From contig CM048840.1 of assembly GCA_026545765.1 (NCBI GenBank), positions 87,572,877 to 87,636,876 of the forward strand: DNA of 64,000 nucleotides, in the 5' to 3' direction. The DNA is from Plantago major (lineage: Eukaryota > Streptophyta > Magnoliopsida > Lamiales > Plantaginaceae). Positions 44,921 to 57,939 of the stretch are shown piece by piece. The position numbers were made by a program, and so were the translations under genes. The notes beneath the pieces were generated by a model. The model searched no databases and had not been told where the DNA came from. It worked only from the letters and a program-made list of their open reading frames with translations. Within the stretch, counting starts at the first letter, position 1. Every line of letters begins with the position of its first letter.

Positions 44921-45775
44921 TGTAGACATTGAAAATTCGTAAATTTGTGGTGTCTTTAGATTAGATATATGGAGAATATCAAATCTTACCCATTTAGAGT
45001 TCATCTAATTTTGGGATGAAGACTGTATCTTGCTCCCTAAGTCATAATTCTCTTATAAATAGGAGATCTTGATTAGGGTTTCACAGTTAGAGATGGATTA
45101 AGTCACAAACGACTCCATCAAACTCCCTACTACCAAATTGTAGGTTAAACCCAAAATCCGGATCAAGCTGTTGAGGTCCCGGTACTTAGAGAGAGGAATC
45201 AAGAGATCGAAAGTTGTAACTCGCAAGTTATCAAATAAAAATTCAGTTATGAAAATCCATGGCAAACAAATTGGCACGCCCAGTGGAACGATTTTCGCTC
45301 TTCATCTCCACTATCTAAAAATCCATGTTTGTAGATTCAATGGGGGCATGCTAAATCACCTTTGGGGGCATGTCAAACCAAGCTTCAAGTTCTCCATCAA
45401 GTTTTCGAGACCAAGTTGCAACCGCCATCAAGTCTCTACAACTGGTCTTGAGGGGGCATTTGTAGACACCGAAAATTCGTAAATTTGTGGTGTCTTTAGA
45501 TTAGATATATGGAGAATATCAAATCTTAACCATTTAGAGTTCATCTAGTTTTGGGATGAAGACTGTATCTTGCTCCCTAAGTCATAATTCTCTTATAAAT
45601 AGGAGATCTTGATTAGAGTTTCACGGTTAGAGATGGATTAAGTCACAAACGACTCCATCAAACTCCCTACTACCAAATTGTAAGTTAAACCCAAAATCCG
45701 GATCAAGCTGCTGAGGTCCCGGTACTTAAAGAGAGGAATCAAGAGATCGAAAGTTATGAAAATCCATGGCAAACA
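44921..45775 (+). mobile_element. Complete TRIM (miniature LTR retrotransposon), 855 bp
   Basis: Direct repeats at 44921-45268 and 45461-45775 both start TGTAGACA and end CCATGGCAAACA. The target duplication is CAGAG at 44916-44920 and 45776-45780. A PBS-like TTGGCACGCCCAGTGG follows the first LTR; a purine tract GAGGGGGCATT precedes the second. Each LTR has a TATA-like CTTATAAATAGGAG. The second LTR lacks about 33 bp between AGTT repeats. The interior is only 192 bp and non-coding, so it needs another element's proteins. Confidence 0.9.
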
Positions 45776-46352
45776 CAGAGCTTATTTTAAGTCAAATTAC
45801 TCTTTCATTGGTTTCAAGCATGGAACAAAACTTGGCTCTTCCGTGCGGGCATGTCAATCTGGATATGGAAATGGAACTGATGAGAGCATCAATCCTTCCC
45901 CCCCATTTTCATTCCTCCAAGAGTCTAACAACTCACGCCAATTCTACCTCGACATAAGCTAAACCGTATAAATACATGAAGCTGTAGGGTTCTAAGGACT
46001 AATTATGCAAAATTAAAAATCGGTAAGTCCAATTTTGAATATGATGGTTACTTAGAGGACTAAAATTGTAATTCATCACGACGACATAAATGTTCATAAA
46101 TCAATTGTCTCTATCTTAATTAGTTTGTGTTATAAATGCTCAAGTGAATGCCCAACATTGCATAAACCATTGTACAGGTTTCACACTACGCATTCACGAA
46201 TCATCTACTATGAAGACAAATAAACATACGGTGGTCTAGCAAGGTATTTATGTAGCTGTTGATCATCACACTACTATGATTCCTATTATAAATAGACATC
46301 ATCTAAAGTACTCTCAGATATCATAATCAGAATCGCAATAACATAAAAACTT

Positions 46353-46421
<69 letters not shown>

Positions 46422-47309
46422 AGTTGAGATACATTTGTTACTTCTTAATTTTATATAATTTTATATCAGCCTGTTCAATTTAAGTGTTGCTTTTAGATTT
46501 CTTTTGATTATTGAAGTGTTGTTCCTATGACACGTTCAATTAGTAAACATTTATGGTGCCTAATTGTTTCTCAGCTAGAGGGTTTTAGTTGTTTCATGGC
46601 CTTAATTAATAATGCGTGGTCTACCTGAAAACTTGCGGAAAGCTATAAGCATAAACAATTTTCTAATTCATTGTTGTATTGCTTGGAATTGGATGAAAAT
46701 TACAAAAAATCATAAGTATGCTATTTATACTACTACAAAAACTAGCTAAAAGCTAAATGGATTGCAAATTTAATTCAGCCAAGCTCGTTAACTATAGTGG
46801 TGCAAAAACCTCAAATTTATTGCCCCAGATGATGACGGATTTAATCTTGGCATCTAACCCTAATTTCATACACAATTGGTACAATTTTGGATCCGATGTG
46901 GCTGGTGTATGTGCACCACATTATTTTGAACTTTCCCTCTAATGGTCCCGATCTCATGCGGTGTTCAATTCCAATTCCATGATTTTCTCTTCATTTAGTT
47001 CGTCCACCTTGCTTTTATTTATGGGGTAATTTCCTATATAAATCAACTAACAACAATTATGACACATAAAGACACCTCGTTAAAACAACTACAAATAAGT
47101 CCATTCTAATATTCTGAGCCCTAAATTCACTTTGACTGGACAAAACTACCCCCGCTAAACCATGGTAAAAAGGTTAATTCTAATTAGTTGTGGACCTCAA
47201 AATCTCGCTCAACTGAATTTGATAAGTATTTTTGAAATCCGGCTACAGTAATGGACTTCAAATAGGGCGCTAAATTGAATTAGATAACCAATTTGAAATC
47301 CGTAGGCAT
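45776..47309. other. Intergenic sequence
   Basis: No supported gene. It contains an (AT)n microsatellite at 46357-46418. Confidence 0.45.
46357..46418. repeat. (AT)n microsatellite
   Basis: About 31 perfect AT units. Confidence 0.98.
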
Positions 47310-48820
47310 GAAACCAACTCCTGAAACTAACTACTGAAAGCCTGAAACTAATGTTCCTGAAACTAACCTTTTTTTGTTAGTTTCATGTTCACAAAAGCTA
47401 GTTTCATGGGCACAAAAAGCTAGTTTCATGTTCACAAAAGCTAGTTTCAGAAACACTAAAGTTGGTTTCAGGTTCCAACATATATTAGTTTAATTAGTTT
47501 CATGTGAATTGAAGTTAGTTTCAGGTGCCTTCATACGAGTTTCAAGATTTTTTATATTAGTTTCAGAACCACAAAACCTGGTTTCATGTTCACCAAAGCT
47601 AGTTTCAAAACCTCAAAACCTGGTTTCATGTTCACAAAAGCTAGTTTCAAAACCACAAAACCAGAAACCAACTCCTGAAACTAACTCCTGAAAGCCTGAA
47701 ACTAATGTCCACTAAACCTAGTTTCATGTCCACAAAAGCTAGTTTCAAAACCACAAAACCTAGTTTCATGTCCACAAAACCTAGTTTCAGAACAACAAAA
47801 CCTAGTTTCATGTCCACAAAAGCTAGTTTCAGAACCACTAAACCTAGTTTCATGTCCACAAAACCTAGTTTCATGTCCACAAAACCTAGTTTCATGTCCA
47901 CAAAAGCTAGTTTCAGAACCACTAAAGTTAGTTTCAAGTTCCCTAAACCCTAATTAAGCGATTGTCGGGCCTCTCATAATTCTAAAACCCTAGGGGAAAA
48001 TGGTGAACCAAAAAATCCACTGAATTTGAATACTCCCTCCGGGAGCTACGGTCTTAATTAGGGTTTAAGGTTTAGGACGGTACAGGGCTACCACCCTGAA
48101 CCCGTCCTAAACCCTAAACCCTAATTAAGCGATTGTCGGGCCTCTCATAATTCTAAAACCCTAGGGGAAAATGGTGAACCCAAAAATAAACTGAAACTCA
48201 TAATTCTAAAACCCTAAGGAAAATGGTGAACCCAAAAATCCACTGAATTTGAATACTCCCTCCGGGAGCTACGGTCTTAATTAGGGTTTAGGGTTTAGGA
48301 TGGGTCCGGGGTTTTCGGGCCTACAATGCTAGTTTCAAGGTCAATTTTAACTAGTTTCAGCAAAAGAAAGTACTAGTTTCAGGTTCATTAAAAGTTAGTT
48401 TCAGCTTAAACAAGTTAGTTTCATGGTCATTAAAGCTAGTTTCAAGAACTTAAAACCTGGTTTCATGTTCACAAAAGCTAGTTTCAAAACCACAAAACCT
48501 GAAACCAACTCCTGAAACTAACTCCTGAAAGCCTGAAACTAATGTTCCTGAAACTAACCTTTTTTTGTTAGTTTCATGTTCACAAAAGCTAGTTTCATGG
48601 GCACAAAAGCTAGTTTCATGTTCACAAAAGCTAGTTTCAGAAACAATAAAGTTGGCTTCAGGTTCCATCACACAACATATATTAGTTTAATTAGTTTCAT
48701 GTGAATTGAAGTTAGTTTCAGGTGCCTTTATACTAGTTTCAAGATTTTTTATATTATTTTCAGAACCACAAAACCTGGTTTCATGTTCACCAAAGCTAGT
48801 TTCAAAACCACAAAAATCCT
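47310..48820. repeat. TAGTTTCA minisatellite with segmental duplication
   Basis: Dozens of units of about 21 bp built on CTAGTTTCATGTCCACAAAA with variants. The block at about 47310-47640 is repeated almost exactly at about 48495-48820, and a block with ATTAAGCGATTGTCGGGCC at 47953 recurs at 48122. Because the unit length is a multiple of three and has no stops, both strands stay open at 47650-47950; that does not make it a gene. Confidence 0.9.
48053..48127. repeat. Foldback with telomere-like TTTAGGG motifs
   Basis: CTTAATTAGGGTTTAAGG...GGACGG at the left pairs with CCGTCCTAAACCC...TAATTAAG at the right around a short loop. Confidence 0.75.
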
Positions 48821-49927
<1,107 letters not shown>

Positions 49928-50508
49928 AAAGGGCAGTTTCCAAAATCTAGCAATAGCACTTCAAGCATGAATCAATGTGAGGATTTCTAGAATTTTTTGT
50001 TTAAAAAAAATCAAAACAAATATATATAAGGCAATAAGTCAAGTTTCGTGTTTATTCATCAAAACCGTGTAAATTCGTTATTAGTATTTTTGGTAATTTT
50101 ATACTATAATCAACCTTATTATACTAGACAATATACCTACAATCATACCAAAAAAATAGGCTATTACATTCCAATTAAATATAAGGTAAAAAAAAATCAT
50201 ATCTATATAACATTACGTCTAAATAATTAAATGACTAACCCTAAACTACCAAAACTAGAGCATAACACTTGCATATAAATTGTCATCAATCATCACCATT
50301 CAGTAGGTTTTGAATTATTAGGGCAGCAGTCTTCAAGACTGCACGAGTCATGGTGATATATAAGCTTCCTCAAGGTTTTGTTGATTAGTCATCTAGCCAG
50401 CTGAGAACACGCCGTCATGCAGGATTCTTATTCATTCCATTTGGTAACAAGCTACAACTTTTATTCTTTGTAGCAATTGACGCATCTTCAAGTTTTGGTC
50501 CCTTCCTT

Positions 50509-51249
50509 GGCTCTGTTTACCACTAGCTTTTCAGCTCCATGAGCTTTTCTTTACCATTGACTAATAAAAAGCTCGTTACGTGAACGCGCAGCTTCTTAAA
50601 TCAGCTAGCTAGCCAGCTAGCTAGCTGGTTAAGAAGCTACCCAAGTTAGTTTTTTTAAAAAAAGAAGCTCCTTCTTATCTTTTTCATTCCGAAAATATCC
50701 CTGACCTAAATTAGAAAAAAAAAAGAAGAAGGAAAAACTACCCGTTTTTATTATTTATTATTCTCTGACCTAAATTTGGATCCTTTGTTATACATTTAAT
50801 TTGTGTACTTGTTTGCAACTAGCATAAGGATTAATGCATCCGCATCTCTTTAAAATGCATACATGTAGTAGACATCAATTACTGATTTTTTTCATTACTA
50901 AGTTAAAATGCTCCACGAATATTTCTTTCAACTTCTGATAATTTTGATGATGTTATTAAAGTGGCGATGTAAAGTACATTGAATATATATTAGAATAATT
51001 GGACAAAATGTGATGTACTATTATTTAAAAAACTATAGACTAATAATACGATGAGAAAGGTTAAAGAAAATAAAAATAAGAGTAATGTCCTTTTATGTCA
51101 TTTTACAAAATACCAGCTAGCTTATCAGCTAATTTGCTAAACACCTACATTTAAAATCAGCTAGTTAATCAGCTCCCTAATCATCTAGCTTATCAGCTAC
51201 CTAACCAGCTACCAGCTAGCTTTTCAACTAGTTTTGCTAAACAAAGCCC
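50509..51249. mobile_element. Possible hAT-like non-autonomous element, 741 bp
   Basis: The ends GGCTCTGTTTACC-ACTAGCTTTTC and (reversed) GGGCTTTGTTTAGC-AAAACTAG are similar. Many CAGCTAGC motifs lie inside both ends, including a palindrome at 50600-50635. No matching 8-bp target duplication is seen, so the borders are provisional. No transposase. Confidence 0.4.
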
Positions 51250-51465
51250 TTATCTGGTTAGTTCATCTAACTAACTGTTATAATCTTCTATATTATAGAT
51301 GTGTACTAAATATTGTAATCTCAATGTCAGCGAGAAGTTATTCTAGAAGCTCTTTAATGGATTCATTATCCAATGGATCCGGAAAATGTTCATGTCATGC
51401 CACAATTTGATCCTAACAAATGCTTAGATATTTCAGCACTGGCTTATACAATTAGGTTAAATTTA

Positions 51466-52515
<1,050 letters not shown>

Positions 52516-52721
52516 CTCCTTCCGTCCCGGTTTCATTCATCCGCCGGACCGGGCACAAGTTTTAAGATAAAAGTGAATAAAGTATGAGAGATGCTAATAA
52601 AGTAGGAAAGAGATTGAATAAAGCCAAGGCATATTGTAATAAAGCAAACAATGCCCCTCATTGGTATTGTCCATACACATAAAAAGTGACATAATTTTCA
52701 CTCATAATTAAAAACATAATG
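52516..52721. mobile_element. Partial Stowaway-like MITE
   Basis: It begins CTCCTTCCGTCCCGG after TA at 52514-52515. No matching right end is found before the next MITE, which may have landed in it. Confidence 0.5.
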
Positions 52722-52723
52722 TA

Positions 52724-52996
52724 CTCCCTCCGTCCCATAGAAGTTGTCCACTTTTGTCATTTTGGACGTCCCGGTGGAGTTGTCCACTTTCATTTCTTTG
52801 CCATTTTAGGAACAATTATATAATTTTATATCCTCCACTAATCCTAAAAAAGTCAAAAAGTATCTTAAACAATCAAATCAACTGGCAATAAAGTCATAAT
52901 GTAAACCTCACATGTACTATATAGCGTTATAATATTACTCTCCTTAAAACTTGTGCATGAACAGTAACGTGGACAGCTTCTCCGGGACGGAGGGAG
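52724..52996. mobile_element. Stowaway MITE, 273 bp
   Basis: Terminal inverted repeats CTCCCTCCGTCCCATAGAAG and (reversed right end) CTCCCTCCGTCCCGGAGAAG, flanked by TA at 52722-52723 and 52997-52998. Confidence 0.9.
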
Positions 52997-52998
52997 TA

Positions 52999-53590
52999 TA
53001 TACTTAAAAATGCTAGCAATTTTGACATATTAGATTTTTGTCAAGAGTCAAACTTCAGGGTCGGATTGGACTTCAGTGTAAATTCTAAATCATGAAGGAA
53101 TGACCTAAACGTTCATAAAAATCTAAAAAGGTGGCTCGGTGTAGATTCCCTATATAGACACATATCTGCATGTGAACCTATAAGAAAACGTGTATCCAAT
53201 TAATTAGTGATTATGTTCAATTATACATTTTACGTCATGTATATATATACTTCTTTCCAAATTTATTACCCATAAATATCTCTTTCTAGCACCAAGTATA
53301 CGATAAGATATTAAATTTCACATCATGTGTATAAATGATAAACAATTTCCTATTATAGATTAAAGAGCATACAATTTTCTATACATGTTTATTAACAAGA
53401 GTCAGGGACACTGTTGAGGTCACTCGGCCTATATCTTACTACACGGGTATTCCGTTGTTTTACTTTTAAACGGGTCGGGTTCTATCCAACCCGAATTCAA
53501 CCATGTTCGACATAATGATGTTCAGGTCCGATCTGACATATACCCGAACCCGTTCCATACCTTTGTAACAAGACCTTACCGCAACCATTT
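52999..53590. other. Intergenic sequence
   Basis: Nothing recognised. The last three bases, TTT, are the CACTA target duplication. Confidence 0.5.
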
Positions 53591-54163
53591 CACTACAAAA
53601 AGTCAAACAAGATAATACGTCGTCCAATCCGTCGCTACAGAACAGCGATCCGTCGCCCCAACTCTGGCGACGGATAATAATGCCATCGCCCCACTGGAGC
53701 TGTGACGACGGATAGATAATCCGTCGCCCAATTCGCGACGGATTGGACGACGTATTATCTTGTTTGACTTTTTTTTTTTATTTTTTAAAAAATCGATTAT
53801 TGGCGACGGATAGATTCTATCCGTTGCTACATCGAACGACGGATAGATTCTATCCGTCGCTACATCGGGCGACGGATAGAATCTATCCGTCGCCCGATGT
53901 ATTATTGGAATTAGTGACGGAATCTCAAATTCCGTCACTAATTCCGTCACAAAATAATTTTTTTTTTAAATTTTGTTTTTTTAATATTAATCCATATTTT
54001 TCGTATTTCACCTATTTAATCAATATAATGCTCGATAATAAATCAATTATACGAAAAATATTTCAATCAATGATAAATAAAAAATGTAATATCTGAATAA
54101 GTCTAAATTATCCGAACAAGTCTAAATATAATATATCCGAACGTACATAGTACATATACATAA

Positions 54164-56010
54164 CTAGCTACCAGACAGGGGTGGGTGCTGGTCGAACTGG
54201 GACATGAAAGCCTCCATCTGTAACCGAAGGCGCTCGTTCTCCTCCCTTCGTTCTCTGTCGCGCCGCTCCATCTCCTCCCTCTGTTCTCTGTCGCGTCGCT
54301 CCATCTCTTGAGTTAGCCGTGCAACATGTTCTTCGACTGCACCATATCCGAGACCTGGACCTGTGTGAAAACCGAACATCTAGACTGCTGGGATGATGAT
54401 GAGGAGCACCCCGGACTAGCCAAGCTCAAACCGAGGCTCCCAAGTCCATATATTCGTCCTTTGTTGTCTGGTTTGTTGACCTCTAAGAAGATGTTGTCAA
54501 CTTGTTCAGTTGACAACACATCACCCGTCTCTTCCTCCTGCCTCGCTACCTGAGCATCAACCTCAGCCTGAAATCGTAAATAGCAGATATCATGATCAAT
54601 TACTGTTTTTCAAAAATAACTTGTAATATTGTACAAATATGAACTTTAAGCAACATAAACATACCGCAATAGACTCGGCCCGGGAGTCAGTCCATACCCC
54701 GCCCTTCTGCTTGGCCTTCTTGAAGATGTCATACTTGGATTTCACATCCCCCCGTGACATCTGAACAACATATATAGTCAACACTTTATCATCTCACAAG
54801 TAATAAAGCAGAGACACAATACATACACGTAATGCTAGATTGAAAAAAAACATATATATACTTACCGATTGGTAATAATCAGTGAGAGTAGATCGCCTCC
54901 CAAGGTGATGAACGGCCCTTCCTACTGCATCAGACTGAGACGCCTGGTTCTGTTTGTTGATGTAGGCATTATTCTCGACATCAGTTCGAGCCCAGTAGGC
55001 ATCCCATAGGGCCCACTCCTCTACATCAACCTGTGGAGGCATTGGGCCATTCCGATCCCGAATGGCTTTCCAAGTATGGACCATATCCCTGTATAGTTTA
55101 GATCCCACAGTCTCGTAAACACGCCAGATCTGGGGGTATCAATCTGCTGGGAATGAAGTACTCCTTCTACATTCCCAATTTCATACAACATCCAAAGTCA
55201 ATATATATAACGTCACCATGTTACATCAATTTAATAAGACACAACAACATAACATATATGGTGACTAACATATCACCCAAACAAAGTGGCTAACATACCA
55301 CTCACATATAGTGGCTAACATACCACTCACATTGTCCTAAATTTTACTAACACAATGGTGACTAACATATCACCCAAATAAAGTGGCTAACATACCACGC
55401 ACATACAGTGGCTAACATAACACTCATATTAAAACGATTATAATAACAAATAAAGGAATGTCATATTTTAACTTACCCGCAGCTCATCAAAGTACTCGGC
55501 CCTCATGCGGTCCGAGATGTGAGACCAACACTCACCACCCTGCCCCGGTGGCTCTCTCCTGTTCCGAAAGATGTCACCTAGTTTGTTGTGGACCTCCCGA
55601 GGCCATAAACTGTTGTCAATGAATAAGATACAAGAAACAAATATTTATTACTTTAGTACAACAATTTATACTTATCAACTATCATAAGTTATGTTTTACA
55701 TATTTGAGAAGAATGTATAATACTTACTTGGCAGGACCAAGAGGAAAAATCACAGGCAACCCGTCCCACGTAACGTTGGGATTCTGTGCATCCCACTCGA
55801 GGTAGGGACAATCGTCCTCCTCCTCCAGTCTGTGTCCGGGCTGACTGGTAGAGCCCTATTTGCTATGACATTTGGTGGGGTCTCAGAACACGAGATCTGC
55901 CTCGACTACAGAGCCCTCACCCCTCTCGACTGCCTCCCACCAGACCATCATGCGGCTGGCTGCGTGTGTGTGGGGGGGGGGGGGCGATATGTGCGTGGTC
56001 TCTGTCGCAT
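54164..56010 (-). pseudogene. CACTA-encoded Transposase_24-like protein, five exons
   Basis: Exons on the minus strand: 56010-55728, 55609-55477, 55129-54866, 54760-54665 and 54567-54164, with GTAAGT or GTATGT donors. The protein shows CPYLEWDAQNPNVTWDGLPV, WSHISDRMRAEYFDELR, IWRVYETVGSKLYRDMVHTW, MSRGDVKSKYDIFKKAKQKG (family-typical), NKGRIYGLGSLG and a charged coil RRDREQREEMERRDRERREE. Similar proteins accompany plant En/Spm transposases and are thought to help bind the element's DNA. A run of 14 G at 55971-55984 disrupts exon 1 and a frameshift lies near 54380, so this copy is probably dead. Confidence 0.78.
55258..55432. repeat. GTGGCTAACATACCACTCAC tandem repeats in a CACTA intron
   Basis: Five or so imperfect units of GTGGCTAACATACCACTCAC and GTGACTAACATATCACCCAA lie in the second intron; the same motif appears at 5266-5372 in the other CACTA copy. 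Confidence 0.8.
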
Positions 56011-57074
56011 CATGTGCAAAAACATGTAACAAATACAATAAAATGTGTTATTACGAGTTATAATACAGAACAAATTATAAATAACACATGTAACCATTTT
56101 TCATGCAGAACAGAAATACTCAAGTGTTATCAACTACTAACTAGTTATAATACACATAATATACTCAAGTGATTAGATCGTATTTAATTTATTAGATCGA
56201 TTCCAATTCTGCCGAGATTGTAGAGATTAATTGTTAATTATTATACGTTCCTTACAATTTCATGATTAATTATTAAGTGTTCGATATGTTACAAAATTTC
56301 CCATGTATTTTAACCATTTCAACCACTTACTACGGGTTATAAATTATAAATTACACGTTAATATAATCAACAAATGGTCTCAAAACACTTAACTAAATCC
56401 TCGTTATCTAGTACATATACGAATTTATCAAATCAAAACTACTTAACATTATACTAATTAACAATCTAAGTGATAGCAATCTCAAAGTTGATTTACTAAA
56501 TCTTAACATTATACTAATTAACTAGTATAATACTAATTTGATATATATACTTAACATTAAACTAGTCGAAATTAACAAAATTCCCAAATTTATCAAAAAT
56601 TAGGGTTTCAAAACACTAATCGTAATACATATAAAAAAACATCAAACATGAAAATCAAGCTTAATCAATTAAACATCAAACATGAAAATCAAGCTTAATC
56701 AATCAAACATCAAACAATAAATCAATTTCACAACAAAATCAATCAATTGACAACCCCAAGCTTAACCCACTACTTCATATAACATATACTAGCTACCATA
56801 ATTGTTTACAAACATACAATTGATCCAAATTATCAAAAATTCCAAATTTAGAATAGTTAGGGTTTAGCCTAATACCTCAAATTGCGGTAAAAATAGCCGA
56901 AGAAGGATGAAATTGATCGACCACCCAAGCTCCTTGTCCCACGAGCTTCGAATTGATACCAAGATTGGCCGGAACGACGGATTATTGGATGGAAAAGCTG
57001 AAGAGGCAGAAGAAATGGAGGAAAGTGAAGCAGAATCGGAAATGGAGAATTGGGCCTGCTTCCCGTAATTTAAC
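56011..57074 (-). other. CACTA leader region, non-coding
   Basis: AT-rich sequence upstream of the gene's ATG. The part at 56818-56940 matches 22440-22560 of the other CACTA element and contains a possible 5' UTR donor (GAG/GTATTAGG on the minus strand). Confidence 0.5.
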
Positions 57075-57420
57075 CTTATTTAGCGACGAATCGCTATCCG
57101 TCGCTAGCGACAGCGATCCGTCGCTAGGGCCGACGGATAGTTTATCCGTCGGACCAAATTAGTTTTTTATTTTTTATTTTTTAAATTTAGCGACGGATAA
57201 TTTATCTGTCGCTATTTTTTATTTTTTAATAAAAATTTAAATAATTTTTGATTTTTTTTAAAATTAAAATAAAAGTCAACTGTTTAGCGACGGATAATTT
57301 TATCCGTCGCTAAATTTTCGACGGATAAAATTATCCGTCGCTCCGTAGCGACGGATAAAATATATCCGTCGCCCCTTTCCATCATTTTTTCAGTAATTTC
57401 TTGTAGTGTTTTATGATTAA

Positions 57421-57538
57421 GACTCTATTCTCTTCGTCTGCAAACTCATTCAGTTCAGCTTAGTTATATTTTATACTATAGTTCAGTTCAGTTCAGTTCC
57501 GTTCAATTCAGTTCAGTGCAGACGAAGAGAACAGAGTT
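57421..57538. mobile_element. Small TIR MITE, about 118 bp
   Basis: GACTCTATTCTCTTCGTCTGCA pairs with TGCAGACGAAGAGAACAGAGTT at the other end; the interior is GTTCA(G) repeats. It lies 10 bp from the CACTA end. Confidence 0.7.
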
Positions 57539-57939
57539 GGTAAAAACTACATTTTCTCATGGTGGAGGGAGTCTGGCAGATACTCTCTAGGCGGGAAAAC
57601 TATCTTCGATCTTCTCTCTACTTTCTTGATCCATAATGGCCCCGGGGTGTCTGCAAACTCTCTCTGATCTTCATCCATAATGGGCCTCGGGGTGGGGGTT
57701 GTGGGAAAAAAAACAACCATATCATGTGAAATTATGTTTGTAGAATAATAATTTTTGTGTCTTTATTGTGGTGCGGGGAAAAAACAACCATAACATGTGA
57801 GATTGTGTTTGTAGACTTATAATTTTTTTGTGTGTGGTGGGGTGACCACATCCCGCCACGAGATTGTTGGGAACAACTCTATTGATTGTGTTGTATACTT
57901 TTGTATTTTATATTGCAATTAGTTCTGTTTGAGGAATAC
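57539..57939. other. Intergenic sequence
   Basis: A two-copy repeat of about 70 bp (AAAACAACCATA(T/A)CATGTGA) lies at 57710-57840. No gene. Confidence 0.5.

Larger units (their letters stand above)
53591..57408 (-). mobile_element. CACTA (En/Spm) element with both ends, 3.8 kb, non-autonomous
   Basis: The left end is CACTACAAAAAGT and the right end (reversed) CACTACAAGAAATT. The 3-bp target duplication is TTT at 53588-53590 and 57409-57411. GCGACGGATA/TATCCGTCGC subterminal repeats lie at about 53620-53950 and 57075-57375. Only a Transposase_24-type gene is inside; no TNP2 transposase is seen, so it would need help from another element. It is related to the truncated CACTA at 5.2-24.7 kb. 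Confidence 0.92.

Noticed and set aside
47647..47953. MSTKPSF / VDMKLGFV repeat proteins
   Set aside because: Open because the minisatellite unit is 21 bp without stops; no promoter or conserved start.
47310..48820. CRISPR-like array
   Set aside because: Units are contiguous with no unique spacers, and this is a plant nuclear sequence.
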